Source: Ignavibacteria bacterium (GTDB lineage: Bacteria > Bacteroidota > Ignavibacteria > Ignavibacteriales > Ignavibacteriaceae). From it: a stretch of 64,000 nucleotides of DNA. The notes below the pieces were generated by a model. It was given only the letters and a program-made list of their open reading frames with translations, searched no databases and had not been told where the DNA came from. Position 1 is the first letter of the stretch; every line of letters starts with the position of its first letter. A program made the translations under genes and the position numbers. Positions 42,784 through 51,739 of this stretch are shown here, in pieces. Where the stretch lies: NCBI GenBank assembly GCA_030693705.1, contig JAUYAB010000008.1, positions 186,001 to 250,000 on the forward strand, written 5' to 3'.

Positions 42784-43146
42784 ATGCTTACATATAATCT
42801 TCACAAACATTTTAAACTACGGGGAGTATCTTCTCCGGCTGTGTTTTTAATGCAAAACGGTTTTAACAAACAAACCGCTTACCGTGTTGCAAATAATAAA
42901 TTTTCTTCGTTATCAGCAAAACATATTGAAAAACTTTGCCTTGCTCTAAACTGTACACCGAACGATTTAATGGAATGGGAACCGGAAAAAAATATTGAAA
43001 ACCCCGAGAAGCATTCGTTAAACAAACTTCGCCTCACTCAAGCAGCGGACTTGCGTAACTTTGCCTCCGATATTCCGTTTGATAAAATGGGAGAATTTGC
43101 CGCAGAAATTGAAGCCGTGAAAAAGAAAATGAGAAATGAAGCGTAA
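42784..43146 (+). CDS. Xre/Cro-family helix-turn-helix regulator
   Basis: A 120-residue protein with an N-terminal HTH of the Cro/C1 type (about residues 17-61: SPAVFLMQNGFNKQTAYRVANNK, then HIEKLCLALNCTPNDLMEW, a signature of small Xre regulators in Bacteroidota). The C-terminal half is a charged helix (EFAAEIEAVKKKM), probably for dimer formation. GGAG lies upstream of the ATG. A long AT-rich leader with phased motifs precedes it, which suggests autoregulation. It is followed by a full copy of a dispersed inverted repeat. Confidence 0.87.
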   Translation: MLTYNLHKHFKLRGVSSPAVFLMQNGFNKQTAYRVANNKFSSLSAKHIEKLCLALNCTPNDLMEWEPEKNIENPEKHSLNKLRLTQAADLRNFASDIPFDKMGEFAAEIEAVKKKMRNEA

Positions 43147-43149
43147 GAT

Positions 43150-43236
43150 ATGGGACGCAGATTCGTTAAGATCAATTATGATTTTTTATGATAATCTTAA
43201 CTGATCTTAACCAATCTTATAAAATCTGCGTCCCAT
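43150..43236. repeat. 87-bp dispersed inverted-repeat element, full copy
   Basis: Perfect 14-bp terminal inverted repeats, ATGGGACGCAGATT at 43150-43163 and its complement at 43223-43236, with an inner pair TTAAGATCA/TGATCTTAA. Partial copies lie at 40761-40796 and 62542-62552. It sits between convergent genes and may also serve as a terminator. Confidence 0.85.
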
Positions 43237-43250
43237 TGTGTTAAAGAATC

Positions 43251-44783
43251 TTACTTAAACGTATCAGCCGAATTAATAATTTTTACTTCATTAACATTCA
43301 ATTTAAAATTTGCCACAGCGTCATCTTCATTCAACACTTCTTTTGGCAAACCTGCTTTCACGATATTAGAATAGCTCATCGGTGAAGTGAGATTTTCTTT
43401 CAGACTCTTGGCTAATGGTTCGGCTTCACTCTTGTCGGTTACGATGGTGACGCACATGTTTTCCGCTTGCCAATATTTTTTAATCGCTTTGTTCACATCA
43501 GCAAGAGAAAGCTTTGCAAGCTGTTTATCCATTTCGTTTACGTAATCTTTTTTACCGTAGAATTTAGAGTCCATTAAATAACCGAGACGGCTTGCGGGAG
43601 TCTGGACATATAGTTTTATGTAGCTTCTTAAAAATGTGCGGGTCGCTTCAAAATCTTTTTTTGTCATCCCGTTTTTTACAAGATTATCAATTTCACGCAC
43701 AGCTAAACGAATTGCGTAATGTGCATGCCCGATTTTAATATCTTCTAATTCTTTGTATTGATTCTTCAACTGTTTTGCAATTTGCACAGGGCGAATCCAA
43801 AACGAAAAATAATTTGTCGTTCGTGGAGTTCCAGCGGGTTGAAGCATGTTTCTTCCGCCGTTATCATACCATTCGATGTAAGAGTAATCTCCGTAATTCA
43901 TCGAACGGGTTTCGCGCAGTTTTTGATACAGTTGTCCGTAAGATTTTCTATGTTCGCCCAGATATGAATTTGCAACCATCATCGCAGCAAAGTCGTTATC
44001 TTTTCGTGTAAGGTTCATCGGGAATCCGGCGAATATTGCAGAACCAAACGCATTATCTTTTTGAATGATCTCAACGTTTATCCCTTTTGGCATCTGAGGT
44101 TTTACTATTGCGGGAAGAAGATGTTTTATTGCAGAAAGATTTTGCAAATCTTTTTTCAACGTTGAAAGGAATGCACTTGAATAATTTCCGGCAATCCCGA
44201 TCATAACATTATTTTTTGTGAAGAAGTTTTTGTACTGATCTCTCACGTCTTCAAGGGTTATCGCTTTTACGCTTTCTGATTTTCCCTGAATCATATGTTG
44301 ATATTTTGTTCCTCTAAAAAGAAAATCTTCCAACGCTTTTTTAGAATAATCTTCGTCGGAAGAAGCACGAATGACCTGGTCAACATAATTTTGCTGATTT
44401 CTTTTTACGCGGTCAAAATCATTTTGAGAGAAAGAAGGATTAAGTAGTAATCCTTTTAGAATTGGATAGAAGTCGTTTAGAAAGTCCTGATGAACTTCAA
44501 AAGTGAAAATAGAGACTTCTTTGTCCACAGAAGAGCTGTATCCTGCCGCCCAAGGATAAATTTTATTTTGAATATCGGCGTAAGTTAAACTTCCCGTTCC
44601 CCCTTGCATTATCAAAGCGGAAGTGAGATACGTTAATCCTTCTTTTCCGGCCGGATCGCATACCGTGCCGTTTTTGAACATCAGTTTGAGCGTTACTTTG
44701 TTTGTGTTCGGCAGTTTTAATTCAACTACTTCTTGAGCAAGTAATGAACCGAATAGTAAAATTCCAAGCATTAATGTTTTCAT
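43251..44783 (-). CDS. M16-family peptidase-like subunit lacking the zinc motif
   Basis: A 510-residue exported M16 (pitrilysin)-fold protein. The signal peptide is MKTLMLGILLFGSLLAQ. Where the catalytic HxxEH should be, the sequence reads EGLTYLTSALIMQGGT, so it cannot bind zinc. It keeps the M16 R/Y motif (LRETRSMNYGDYSYIEW). This is the pattern of the non-catalytic partner in bacterial M16 heterodimers, like the alpha subunit of mitochondrial processing peptidase. Its start overlaps the stop of the catalytic partner as TAATG. Confidence 0.9.
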   Translation of the reverse strand: MKTLMLGILLFGSLLAQEVVELKLPNTNKVTLKLMFKNGTVCDPAGKEGLTYLTSALIMQGGTGSLTYADIQNKIYPWAAGYSSSVDKEVSIFTFEVHQDFLNDFYPILKGLLLNPSFSQNDFDRVKRNQQNYVDQVIRASSDEDYSKKALEDFLFRGTKYQHMIQGKSESVKAITLEDVRDQYKNFFTKNNVMIGIAGNYSSAFLSTLKKDLQNLSAIKHLLPAIVKPQMPKGINVEIIQKDNAFGSAIFAGFPMNLTRKDNDFAAMMVANSYLGEHRKSYGQLYQKLRETRSMNYGDYSYIEWYDNGGRNMLQPAGTPRTTNYFSFWIRPVQIAKQLKNQYKELEDIKIGHAHYAIRLAVREIDNLVKNGMTKKDFEATRTFLRSYIKLYVQTPASRLGYLMDSKFYGKKDYVNEMDKQLAKLSLADVNKAIKKYWQAENMCVTIVTDKSEAEPLAKSLKENLTSPMSYSNIVKAGLPKEVLNEDDAVANFKLNVNEVKIINSADTFK

Positions 44784-46132
44784 TACTTTACTCCTCCTTC
44801 TGCGTCAGCCGAAATTGTGCCGACGGTTAGTTTTTCCGCGGTTAAATATTTTTTAGCTACTGCTTTTAAATCTTCCACCGTCACTTTTTCATAATTTTCA
44901 TAAAGACGGTTGATAGATTCCGGATCGCCGGTAAGTTGTATAATATGACTTAGAATATTTGCGATTGAAGAGGGATTATCTATCCCCATCGCAAAACTGT
45001 ATTTCAATCTTGATTTTGTTTCCGACAGCATCTTTTCGTCAACACCGTTTGTTTTCACAGCATCGATGGCTTTTGTCACTTCATCTTTTACATATTGCAT
45101 GTCGTTTTTATTTACAATGGATGCGTCAACAGAGATTAAATTGGGATCGCGTGTGTCGTAGATTCCACCGTTTATGCTGCGGACTTTTTGTTCTTCAAGT
45201 ACAAGCTTTTGGTACAATTTTGAATTTTGTGAAAACAAAATGGTGAGTAAAATATCTAACGAAGGCGAATCCATTCCTTTCTCATCAAAACCGGGTCCTT
45301 TGAAATTTAAACTTACATATGGAGGAATACTGCCGTTTTGGAGATGGGTGAAACGTGTAACTTTCTGTTCCGGTTCAACGGGAACTTTTGCCTCATAATT
45401 TCCACGTTCCCATTTCGCAAAATATTTTTCGGCAAGTTTGTTTACTTGTTCTGGAGTAACATCACCAACAACTAAAAGAGTGGTGTATTCCGGTCTGTAA
45501 AACCGATTGAAAAATCTCAACGAATATTCATACTGATTCGGCATATCAATAATATCTTTTAAGAATCCCATCGTGGTGTGTTTGTATGTATGCGCATCAA
45601 AAGCGGTGTTTGCAACGTTTTCGTTCAGTTGGGCAAATGGCGAGGCAATGTTTTTTGTGTATTCACCTTTTACAGCGCCGGCTTCGGTTTTGAAATCGTG
45701 AATAGGATACTGTAAATTTTGAAAACGGTCTGATTCAAGTTCAAACATTTTTTCTAGTTTTTGCGCATTGCCGGTCATGTGATAAATTGTTCTATCAAGT
45801 GAAGTATTGGCATTTGCGGAAGCGCCGATCGCTTTTAACTCTTCGTTGTATTGGTCTTTATCATATTTTTCTGTACCGCGGAACATCATGTGCTCAAAGA
45901 AATGTGCAAATCCGGTTACCCCCTCTTCTACTTCGTTCCGCGAACCGACGCGGACGACGAGAAAGAATGATGCTATTCCGGGGCTGTCAAATTTTACGGT
46001 AACAACGTTCAATCCGTTTGCCATTTTGTGTTGTTCAATTGGATAGGGAAACGGCTTGGTTGCCGCGTTACTGCTTAAACCGATCGCTGAGAAAAAGAAA
46101 ATCGGCAAAGCAAATGAAAAGAGAGTTCTCAT
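44783..46132 (-). CDS. M16-family zinc peptidase, catalytic subunit
   Basis: A 449-residue exported M16 peptidase. After the signal peptide it has the inverted zinc motif HFFEH (His77, Glu80, His81), and the distal Glu ligand lies in FKTEAGAVKGEY. The C-terminal half has the LYQKLVLEEQKVRSINGGIYD region that shapes the substrate cleft. Translationally coupled to the non-catalytic subunit, with which it should form a clam-shell heterodimer that degrades peptides in the periplasm. Confidence 0.94.
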   Translation of the reverse strand: MRTLFSFALPIFFFSAIGLSSNAATKPFPYPIEQHKMANGLNVVTVKFDSPGIASFFLVVRVGSRNEVEEGVTGFAHFFEHMMFRGTEKYDKDQYNEELKAIGASANANTSLDRTIYHMTGNAQKLEKMFELESDRFQNLQYPIHDFKTEAGAVKGEYTKNIASPFAQLNENVANTAFDAHTYKHTTMGFLKDIIDMPNQYEYSLRFFNRFYRPEYTTLLVVGDVTPEQVNKLAEKYFAKWERGNYEAKVPVEPEQKVTRFTHLQNGSIPPYVSLNFKGPGFDEKGMDSPSLDILLTILFSQNSKLYQKLVLEEQKVRSINGGIYDTRDPNLISVDASIVNKNDMQYVKDEVTKAIDAVKTNGVDEKMLSETKSRLKYSFAMGIDNPSSIANILSHIIQLTGDPESINRLYENYEKVTVEDLKAVAKKYLTAEKLTVGTISADAEGGVK

Positions 46133-46484
46133 ATCGTTCCTTTGTTTATTGTTTAAATTGTTTTCTTCAAACTTTCGGACGAATGAAGAAAGAGTTTTTC
46201 CTATTACTAAAAAATAGTGAATTCTCGTTGGTTATTAAGTAACACTTATGGAATAATAAAACCGTTTATCAAGAAAAGAATAGCATGTTTCCTTGGCGGA
46301 AAAACAGTTACCGTTGGAACGAGGTTTAGGTTTTAAGTGTAGCTTGAAGTCTGTTACTTGAGAACCTGACGACATTTCACCCACACCTATTTATTTTCTA
46401 TTTTTAGAAGAGAAAAATTAAGTTTAATGAAACCTTACAGATTTTTTTCGTGTTAGATTTAATATGACGGAAAGAAAAAAGTAA
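46133..46484. other. 352-bp intergenic region between divergent genes
   Basis: Separates the M16 pair (minus) from the EVE gene (plus), so both promoters should be here. I see no RNA gene, palindrome of note or operator that I would defend. Confidence 0.5.
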
Positions 46485-46946
46485 ATGACAAAAAAATATT
46501 GGCTCTTCAAATCTGAACCGGAAGCTTTTTCAATTGATGACTTAGCAAGAAAGAAAAAAACTAATTGGGATGGCGTTCGCAATTATCAAGCGCGGAATTT
46601 TTTACGCGACGAAATAAAATTCGGAGATCAAATTTTGTTTTATCACAGCAACACAGAACCCACCGGTGTTTACGGCATTTGCGAAGTTGTAAAAGACGGC
46701 TACCCTGACCATACGGCTTTTGATCCCGAAAGTCATCACTTTGATCCAAAAAGCAATCCGCAAAATCCAGCATGGTTTATGGTTGATATTAAGTTCATTA
46801 AAAAATTTTCAAAACCGGTTACGCTGGATGAAATAAAATCTAATCTCAAATTGCAAAATATGAAACTTCTTCAGCGCGGCAGCCGTTTAAGTATTCAGCC
46901 GGTTACAAAAGAAGAATTTAATGTTATTATAACAAGTGGAAAATAG
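46485..46946 (+). CDS. EVE-domain protein
   Basis: A 153-residue single EVE domain (PUA-like fold), which binds modified bases in DNA or RNA. Family marks are the start KKYWLFKSEPEAFSIDDL, the WDGVRNYQARNFLRD motif, FYHSNTEPTGVYGI, AWFMVDIKFIKKF and LLQRGSRLSIQPVTKEEF. It is close to the thymocyte nuclear protein 1 type. EVE proteins can be readers in restriction systems but are also common as stand-alone housekeeping genes, which fits this context. Confidence 0.95.
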   Translation: MTKKYWLFKSEPEAFSIDDLARKKKTNWDGVRNYQARNFLRDEIKFGDQILFYHSNTEPTGVYGICEVVKDGYPDHTAFDPESHHFDPKSNPQNPAWFMVDIKFIKKFSKPVTLDEIKSNLKLQNMKLLQRGSRLSIQPVTKEEFNVIITSGK

Positions 46947-46968
46947 AAAGTTAAAAGTAAGTTTGTAA

Positions 46969-48843
46969 ATGGATAAATCGTTATCGGAAGTACACTCATC
47001 AGTAAAGACGAATAAAGGAAGTTATTTTAAAAGACTCTTCGCTTTTTCAGGTCCGGCTTTTTTAGTTTCCGTTGGATATATGGATCCGGGAAACTGGGCA
47101 ACAGATATTGCCGGAGGCGCACAGTTCGGATATAAATTAATTTGGGTAATTCTTCTCGCAAACATGATGGCGATTCTTTTTCAAACGCTTGCCGCTCGGC
47201 TTGGAATTGTTTATGGAAGAGATTTAGCGCAAGCATGCCGGAGCAGCTATCCCAAAACAATCAATTTTATTTTATGGATATTTACTGAAATTGCTATCGC
47301 CGCAACAGACTTAGCCGAAGTGCTCGGTTCCGCCATTGGGTTGTATTTGCTGTTTGGAATTCCTTTGGTGTGGGGTGTTGTTATCACCACGCTGGATGTT
47401 TTACTTTTATTATTGTTGATTAATTACGGCATCCGGAAAATGGAAGCGGTCATCGTTTCTCTTGTTGCAATGATAGGAATTTGTTTTCTTCTCGAACTAC
47501 TACTTGCAAAACCAAATCTTGCTGAAGTTGCAACCGGATTTATTCCTACGGCAATGTCAAGCGGTGCTTTGTTTATTGCGCTTGGGATAATTGGCGCAAC
47601 GGTTATGCCGCACAATATTTATCTTCACTCTGCGTTAGTGCAATCGCGTGATATTGAAAAAACTTCCGCCGGAAAAAAGGAAGCGAATAAATTTAATTTA
47701 ATAGATTCAGTAGTTGCCCTGAATGCCGCTTTCTTTGTGAATGCCGCAATTTTGATTTTAGCCGCATCTGTTTTTTTTAGCAGTGGACATTCTGATGTTG
47801 CCTCTATTATAGATGCTCATTCTCTTCTCGGAAAGCTGCTCGGGAATTCTTTCGCGCCATTTGCATTTGGATTAGCGTTGCTTGCCGCCGGTCAATCTTC
47901 TACCATCACCGGGACTTTTGCCGGACAAATTATTATGGAAGGATTCATCGGTTTAAAAGTTCGTCCCTGGGTGCGAAGAATGATAACCCGTTTGATTGCC
48001 ATTATTCCTGCGCTTATTGTGATTAATATTGTCGGCGACCGGTCTGTAGATATGCTGCTTATTTTGTCGCAAGTAATTTTATCGATTCAACTTCCTTTTG
48101 CATTAATTCCGCTTCTTCATTTTACCTCAAGTAAAGAAAAGATGGGAGAGTTTGCTTCCGGCACTAAAGTAAAAATTCTTGCTTGGACAGCCGCTATTCT
48201 TATTGTTGCACTAAATCTAAAATTAGTTTCGGATGTTGTACTTGAAAACATTTCTGATCCCGGGACGGTGGGTCTGTTAATTAAATTTTTAGGAATCCCC
48301 TTTTTTCTTTTTGTTGTGGGAATGCTTCTCTGGATAACTTTTGAGCCGATTTTGACAAAAGAAAAAATTCAAGAAGTAATAAGTGCAACAACCGCTCAAT
48401 TTACTTCACTTGAAAGCGGCGCGTTGATCCAGCGTGTTGGTATTGCGTTGGAAGGCAAGTATCGATTTGATTCTCAGATCATACAGAAGGCTCTCTCCTT
48501 TTTACAAGCCGGAAAGAATACCATTTACCTTATGCACTGCGTTGAATCTCCAACGGGAAGATTTCTCGGCGAAGCTGTTGATGACCAGGATGCTTTGCGA
48601 ATGAGAATATATTTAGAAAAATTTTCGGATTTTTTAAATAAGAAGAATTTTAAAACCGAATTATGCATCAGCGGTGGCGAGCCGGAAGATGCTATCGCCA
48701 AACTTGTTGAAAAAGATGCAATTGAAATGATCATTCTTGGGAGTCATGGACACAAGTTGATAGACGACATGATCCATGGTTCAACGGTTGATGAACTTCG
48801 GCATAAGGTGCGTGTTCCGATTCTTGCAATTCCAGTAAATTAG
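46969..48843 (+). CDS. Nramp-family metal transporter fused to a UspA domain
   Basis: A 624-residue two-part protein. Residues 1-465 are an Nramp (MntH-like) proton/Mn2+-Fe2+ symporter with the metal site in MDPGNWATD (helix 1) and MPHNIYLHSALVQ (helix 6). Residues ~478-624 form a universal stress protein domain with the ATP-loop-like GSHGHKLIDDMIHGSTVDELRHKVRVPILAIP. The fusion suggests that nucleotide or stress signals tune metal uptake. It lies 22 bp after the EVE gene. Confidence 0.93.
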   Translation: MDKSLSEVHSSVKTNKGSYFKRLFAFSGPAFLVSVGYMDPGNWATDIAGGAQFGYKLIWVILLANMMAILFQTLAARLGIVYGRDLAQACRSSYPKTINFILWIFTEIAIAATDLAEVLGSAIGLYLLFGIPLVWGVVITTLDVLLLLLLINYGIRKMEAVIVSLVAMIGICFLLELLLAKPNLAEVATGFIPTAMSSGALFIALGIIGATVMPHNIYLHSALVQSRDIEKTSAGKKEANKFNLIDSVVALNAAFFVNAAILILAASVFFSSGHSDVASIIDAHSLLGKLLGNSFAPFAFGLALLAAGQSSTITGTFAGQIIMEGFIGLKVRPWVRRMITRLIAIIPALIVINIVGDRSVDMLLILSQVILSIQLPFALIPLLHFTSSKEKMGEFASGTKVKILAWTAAILIVALNLKLVSDVVLENISDPGTVGLLIKFLGIPFFLFVVGMLLWITFEPILTKEKIQEVISATTAQFTSLESGALIQRVGIALEGKYRFDSQIIQKALSFLQAGKNTIYLMHCVESPTGRFLGEAVDDQDALRMRIYLEKFSDFLNKKNFKTELCISGGEPEDAIAKLVEKDAIEMIILGSHGHKLIDDMIHGSTVDELRHKVRVPILAIPVN

Positions 48844-48907
48844 TTTTGTTATTGTCTTTAATTAGGTAGAGTTTTAAGTTTGTGCAGTAAATATAAATGG
48901 AGAATGA

Positions 48908-49456
48908 ATGTTACAAGTTATCGATGTTGAATTAACGCCGAATCCTCATGCGTTAAAATTTCTTTTAAATGAACGAATACTAAAATTGGAAACGAGACAT
49001 TATCATAGTGAAGAAGAAGCCATAAACGATCCGCTGGCGAGGGGAGTTTTTGAGCTGCCCGGCGTACTCTCGGTTTTTTATATGGATAAATTTATCACGG
49101 TTGAAAAATCACGCGAAACACAATGGGGACAAATCCAGCGACCGTTAGTTACCTTCTTAAAGGATTTTGATAATAGTTTAATTCCCGCCGAAAAAGAACC
49201 GACAGAGTCGGGATTAGATGAAGATACGAATGAATTATTGAAAAAGATAAATGCTGTGTTGAATCAGAAAGTCCGACCTGCCTTGGCAAACGATGGTGGC
49301 GGATTGGAAGTTTTAAGCTTGAACGGCATAACGCTTAAAGTCCGTTACCAGGGCGCTTGCGGCAGTTGTCCTAGTTCAATAACGGGAACGCTCCGCGCGA
49401 TAGAAAACCTTTTAAGAAAAGAAGTGAATCCGGTGATTGAAGTTATTCCGGCTTAA
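48908..49456 (+). CDS. Nfu-type iron-sulfur cluster carrier
   Basis: A 182-residue Fe-S scaffold/carrier with two domains. The Nfu N-terminal domain (IDVELTPNPHALKFLL to VTFLKDF, about 1-85) is followed by the NifU C-terminal domain (about 105-182) with the cluster motif CGSC (Cys151, Cys154). This order matches human NFU1 and bacterial Nfu. It delivers clusters to target enzymes such as lipoate synthase in known systems. It follows the Nramp gene, which could serve iron supply. Confidence 0.95.
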   Translation: MLQVIDVELTPNPHALKFLLNERILKLETRHYHSEEEAINDPLARGVFELPGVLSVFYMDKFITVEKSRETQWGQIQRPLVTFLKDFDNSLIPAEKEPTESGLDEDTNELLKKINAVLNQKVRPALANDGGGLEVLSLNGITLKVRYQGACGSCPSSITGTLRAIENLLRKEVNPVIEVIPA

Positions 49457-49512
49457 AATTATTAAGCGTTGTTCCGGAATAATATATTTTTCAATGAAAC
49501 AACAGGAACACA

Positions 49513-50028
49513 ATGAAGCTGTCAGACCAGAAAATTTTTTATACCACTTTAAAGATTGGCGGACAGTCAATTACCATTTATTCGTCTTCAAGCGGCATCT
49601 GCCGGATTGATCTGAATTCAAAATACGGCAGCAAGCTTTTTCCAAAGAAAAGCAAACTTCCCCCGGACGATAAAAACTTTTTTGGTTTACCGGATCAATT
49701 AAAAAAATATTTTGATGCGGAATTGAAAACATTTAAAGTTCCGTTAGATATTTATGGAACGACTTTTCAACTCCAGGTATGGAATGAACTGATGAATATT
49801 CCGTTTGGGGAAGTAGTTACCTACAAAGATATTGCGATAAGAATAAAAAACGAAAAGAGTTTTCGAGCAGTTGGTAATGCAGTCGGTGCAAATCCGGTGC
49901 CGATAGTTATTCCGTGTCACCGCGTGATTAAAACCTCAGGTGCACTTGGCGGTTTTTCAGGTGGCGGATCAAAAGTAAAAGAAAAATTATTAGCGCTTGA
50001 AGGGTGTGTGAGTTTGGAGTTGTTTTAG
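49513..50028 (+). CDS. ogt: Methylated-DNA-protein-cysteine methyltransferase
   Basis: A 171-residue O6-alkylguanine-DNA alkyltransferase. It removes alkyl groups from guanine by transfer to Cys135 in the PCHRVI motif. Other marks are the DNA-binding helix FGEVVTYKDIA, the Arg finger in FRAVGNAVGANP, and GFSGG. The length fits the Ogt type without an Ada domain. It lies 56 bp after nfu and before a bidirectional terminator. Confidence 0.96.
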   Translation: MKLSDQKIFYTTLKIGGQSITIYSSSSGICRIDLNSKYGSKLFPKKSKLPPDDKNFFGLPDQLKKYFDAELKTFKVPLDIYGTTFQLQVWNELMNIPFGEVVTYKDIAIRIKNEKSFRAVGNAVGANPVPIVIPCHRVIKTSGALGGFSGGGSKVKEKLLALEGCVSLELF

Positions 50029-50082
50029 TTTGAAAATGTGGAAATCAAAAACAACGATCAGTTATCTTTCTTGAATTTAATA

Positions 50083-50112
50083 AAAAAAGCCGCATTACCT
50101 GCGGCTTTTTTA
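50083..50112. terminator. Bidirectional terminator between ogt and trpB2
   Basis: AAAAAAGCCGCA and TGCGGCTTTTTT form a strong stem with a TTACC loop and T/A tails on both sides. It serves both convergent genes. Confidence 0.92.
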
Positions 50113-50130
50113 TTGTCTACATTTTAGTAT

Positions 50131-51498
50131 TTACACCAACGGATGTGCGTTCAACTCATTCAAACCGCTGTGCAATTCGTCGTAAGATAATTCGTGATCG
50201 ACCAACTTTCCGCTAAAATAATCCTCGTAGGCTGACATATCAAAATGTCCGTGACCACAAAGATTAAACAGAATTGTTTTTTCTGTTCCTTCTTCTTTTG
50301 CTTTTAAGGCTTCGCGAACCACCGCTGCAATTCCGTGTGTTGCTTCCGGCGCGGGAATAATTCCTTCTGCATTTGCAAATTTTACTCCTGCATCAAAACA
50401 TGATAATTGATGTACCGCTTGCGCTTCAATCACTTTATCTTTTAATAATTGACTAACAATTGCACCCGCTCCGTGATAGCGTAACCCACCGGCATGAATT
50501 GGATCGGGAACAAATGTGTGTCCGAGTGTGTACATCGGAAGCAATGGAGTTAAACCGACAGAGTCACCGAAATCATAACGGAATTCTCCTTTGGTTAATT
50601 TGGGACATGAAGCAGGTTCAACGGCGATACAGCGGACGTTTTTTCCTTCTTGAAAATTTAAACGCAAAAACGGAAATGCAATTCCCGCAAAGTTAGAACC
50701 GCCGCCAAACGGTGCAATAATAATATCCGGAGAATCTCCCGCCATTTCCATTTGCTTTATGGCTTCAAGTCCGATAACTGTTTGGTGCATTAATACGTGG
50801 TTCAAAACGCTGCCCAGTGAATATTTTGTGTTTGCGTCCGTTGCAGCTCGCTCAACTGCTTCTGAAATTGCTATGCCCAAACTTCCCGGAGAGTTAGGAT
50901 CTTGGGCTAAAATTTTTCTTCCGGATTCGGTCAAGTTGGTTGGTGAAGAAAAAACTTTTGCGCCCCAGGTATTCATCATCAACTTGCGATATGGCTTTTG
51001 TTCATAACTGATTTTTACCATGTAGACTTCCAATTCAATTCCGAACATTTGGCAAGCGAAACTGAGAGCGCTTCCCCATTGTCCGGCGCCGGTTTCCGTA
51101 GTAATTTTTTTAACGCCTTCCATTTTATTATAGTATGCCTGAGGAATGGCAGTGTTTGGCTTGTGAGAACCTGCCGGACTACCACCTTCGTATTTATAAT
51201 AAATTTTTGCCGGTGTATCAAGCAGTTTTTCAAAATTATAGGCACGGTACAAAGGAGTAGGACGCCAGATTTTATAAGCATCACGAACTTCTTCTGGAAT
51301 TTCTATCCATCGTTCTTTTGAAACTTCCTGCTTAATTAATTCCATTGGAAAAAGCGGTGCTAAATCTGCGGGACCAATCGGTTGTTTTGTCCCCGGATGA
51401 AGCGGCGGTAATGTTGGGTTGGGCATATCAGCTTGAATGTTATACCAGCTTTCCGGTATTTCACTTTCTGGAAGTAAAAATTTTTTTGTCTTACTCAT
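50131..51498 (-). CDS. trpB: TrpB2-type tryptophan synthase beta subunit
   Basis: A 455-residue PLP enzyme of the TrpB2 branch, longer than TrpB1 and with the N-terminal extension [24 protein letters not shown] binds Lys113 in GSHKPNT; the phosphate cup is GGGSN and [11 protein letters not shown] is the active-site loop. It stands alone without trpA or other trp genes, usual for TrpB2, which may condense serine with free indole as a salvage step. Confidence 0.93.
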   Translation of the reverse strand: MSKTKKFLLPESEIPESWYNIQADMPNPTLPPLHPGTKQPIGPADLAPLFPMELIKQEVSKERWIEIPEEVRDAYKIWRPTPLYRAYNFEKLLDTPAKIYYKYEGGSPAGSHKPNTAIPQAYYNKMEGVKKITTETGAGQWGSALSFACQMFGIELEVYMVKISYEQKPYRKLMMNTWGAKVFSSPTNLTESGRKILAQDPNSPGSLGIAISEAVERAATDANTKYSLGSVLNHVLMHQTVIGLEAIKQMEMAGDSPDIIIAPFGGGSNFAGIAFPFLRLNFQEGKNVRCIAVEPASCPKLTKGEFRYDFGDSVGLTPLLPMYTLGHTFVPDPIHAGGLRYHGAGAIVSQLLKDKVIEAQAVHQLSCFDAGVKFANAEGIIPAPEATHGIAAVVREALKAKEEGTEKTILFNLCGHGHFDMSAYEDYFSGKLVDHELSYDELHSGLNELNAHPLV

Positions 51499-51739
51499 TT
51501 TTAGTTGTCCTTTACGTTGTTAAAATGTTTTTGTTAATTGAAAAGAGATATCGCAAAGCTATGAAGCATGCAAAACCGGTTTAAAATAAAATGAAAGACT
51601 TTGGAGGAATATATTAGGCGCGGGAGCGCCATGCGAAAGAAGAAATAACGGTGATATTTTTAAATGATTTTTTCACACCGGTAATATAGTGAATCAACAT
51701 TCCGCTGCAAAAAGAAAAATCACAATTAAGAATATTCTT

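Noticed and set aside
46485-46946. EVE gene as part of a modification-dependent restriction system
   Set aside because: No nuclease or McrB-like GTPase is nearby; neighbours are a metal transporter and Nfu.
50131-51498. Start of a tryptophan operon
   Set aside because: The gene is TrpB2 type and no other trp gene is adjacent; a terminator bounds it.
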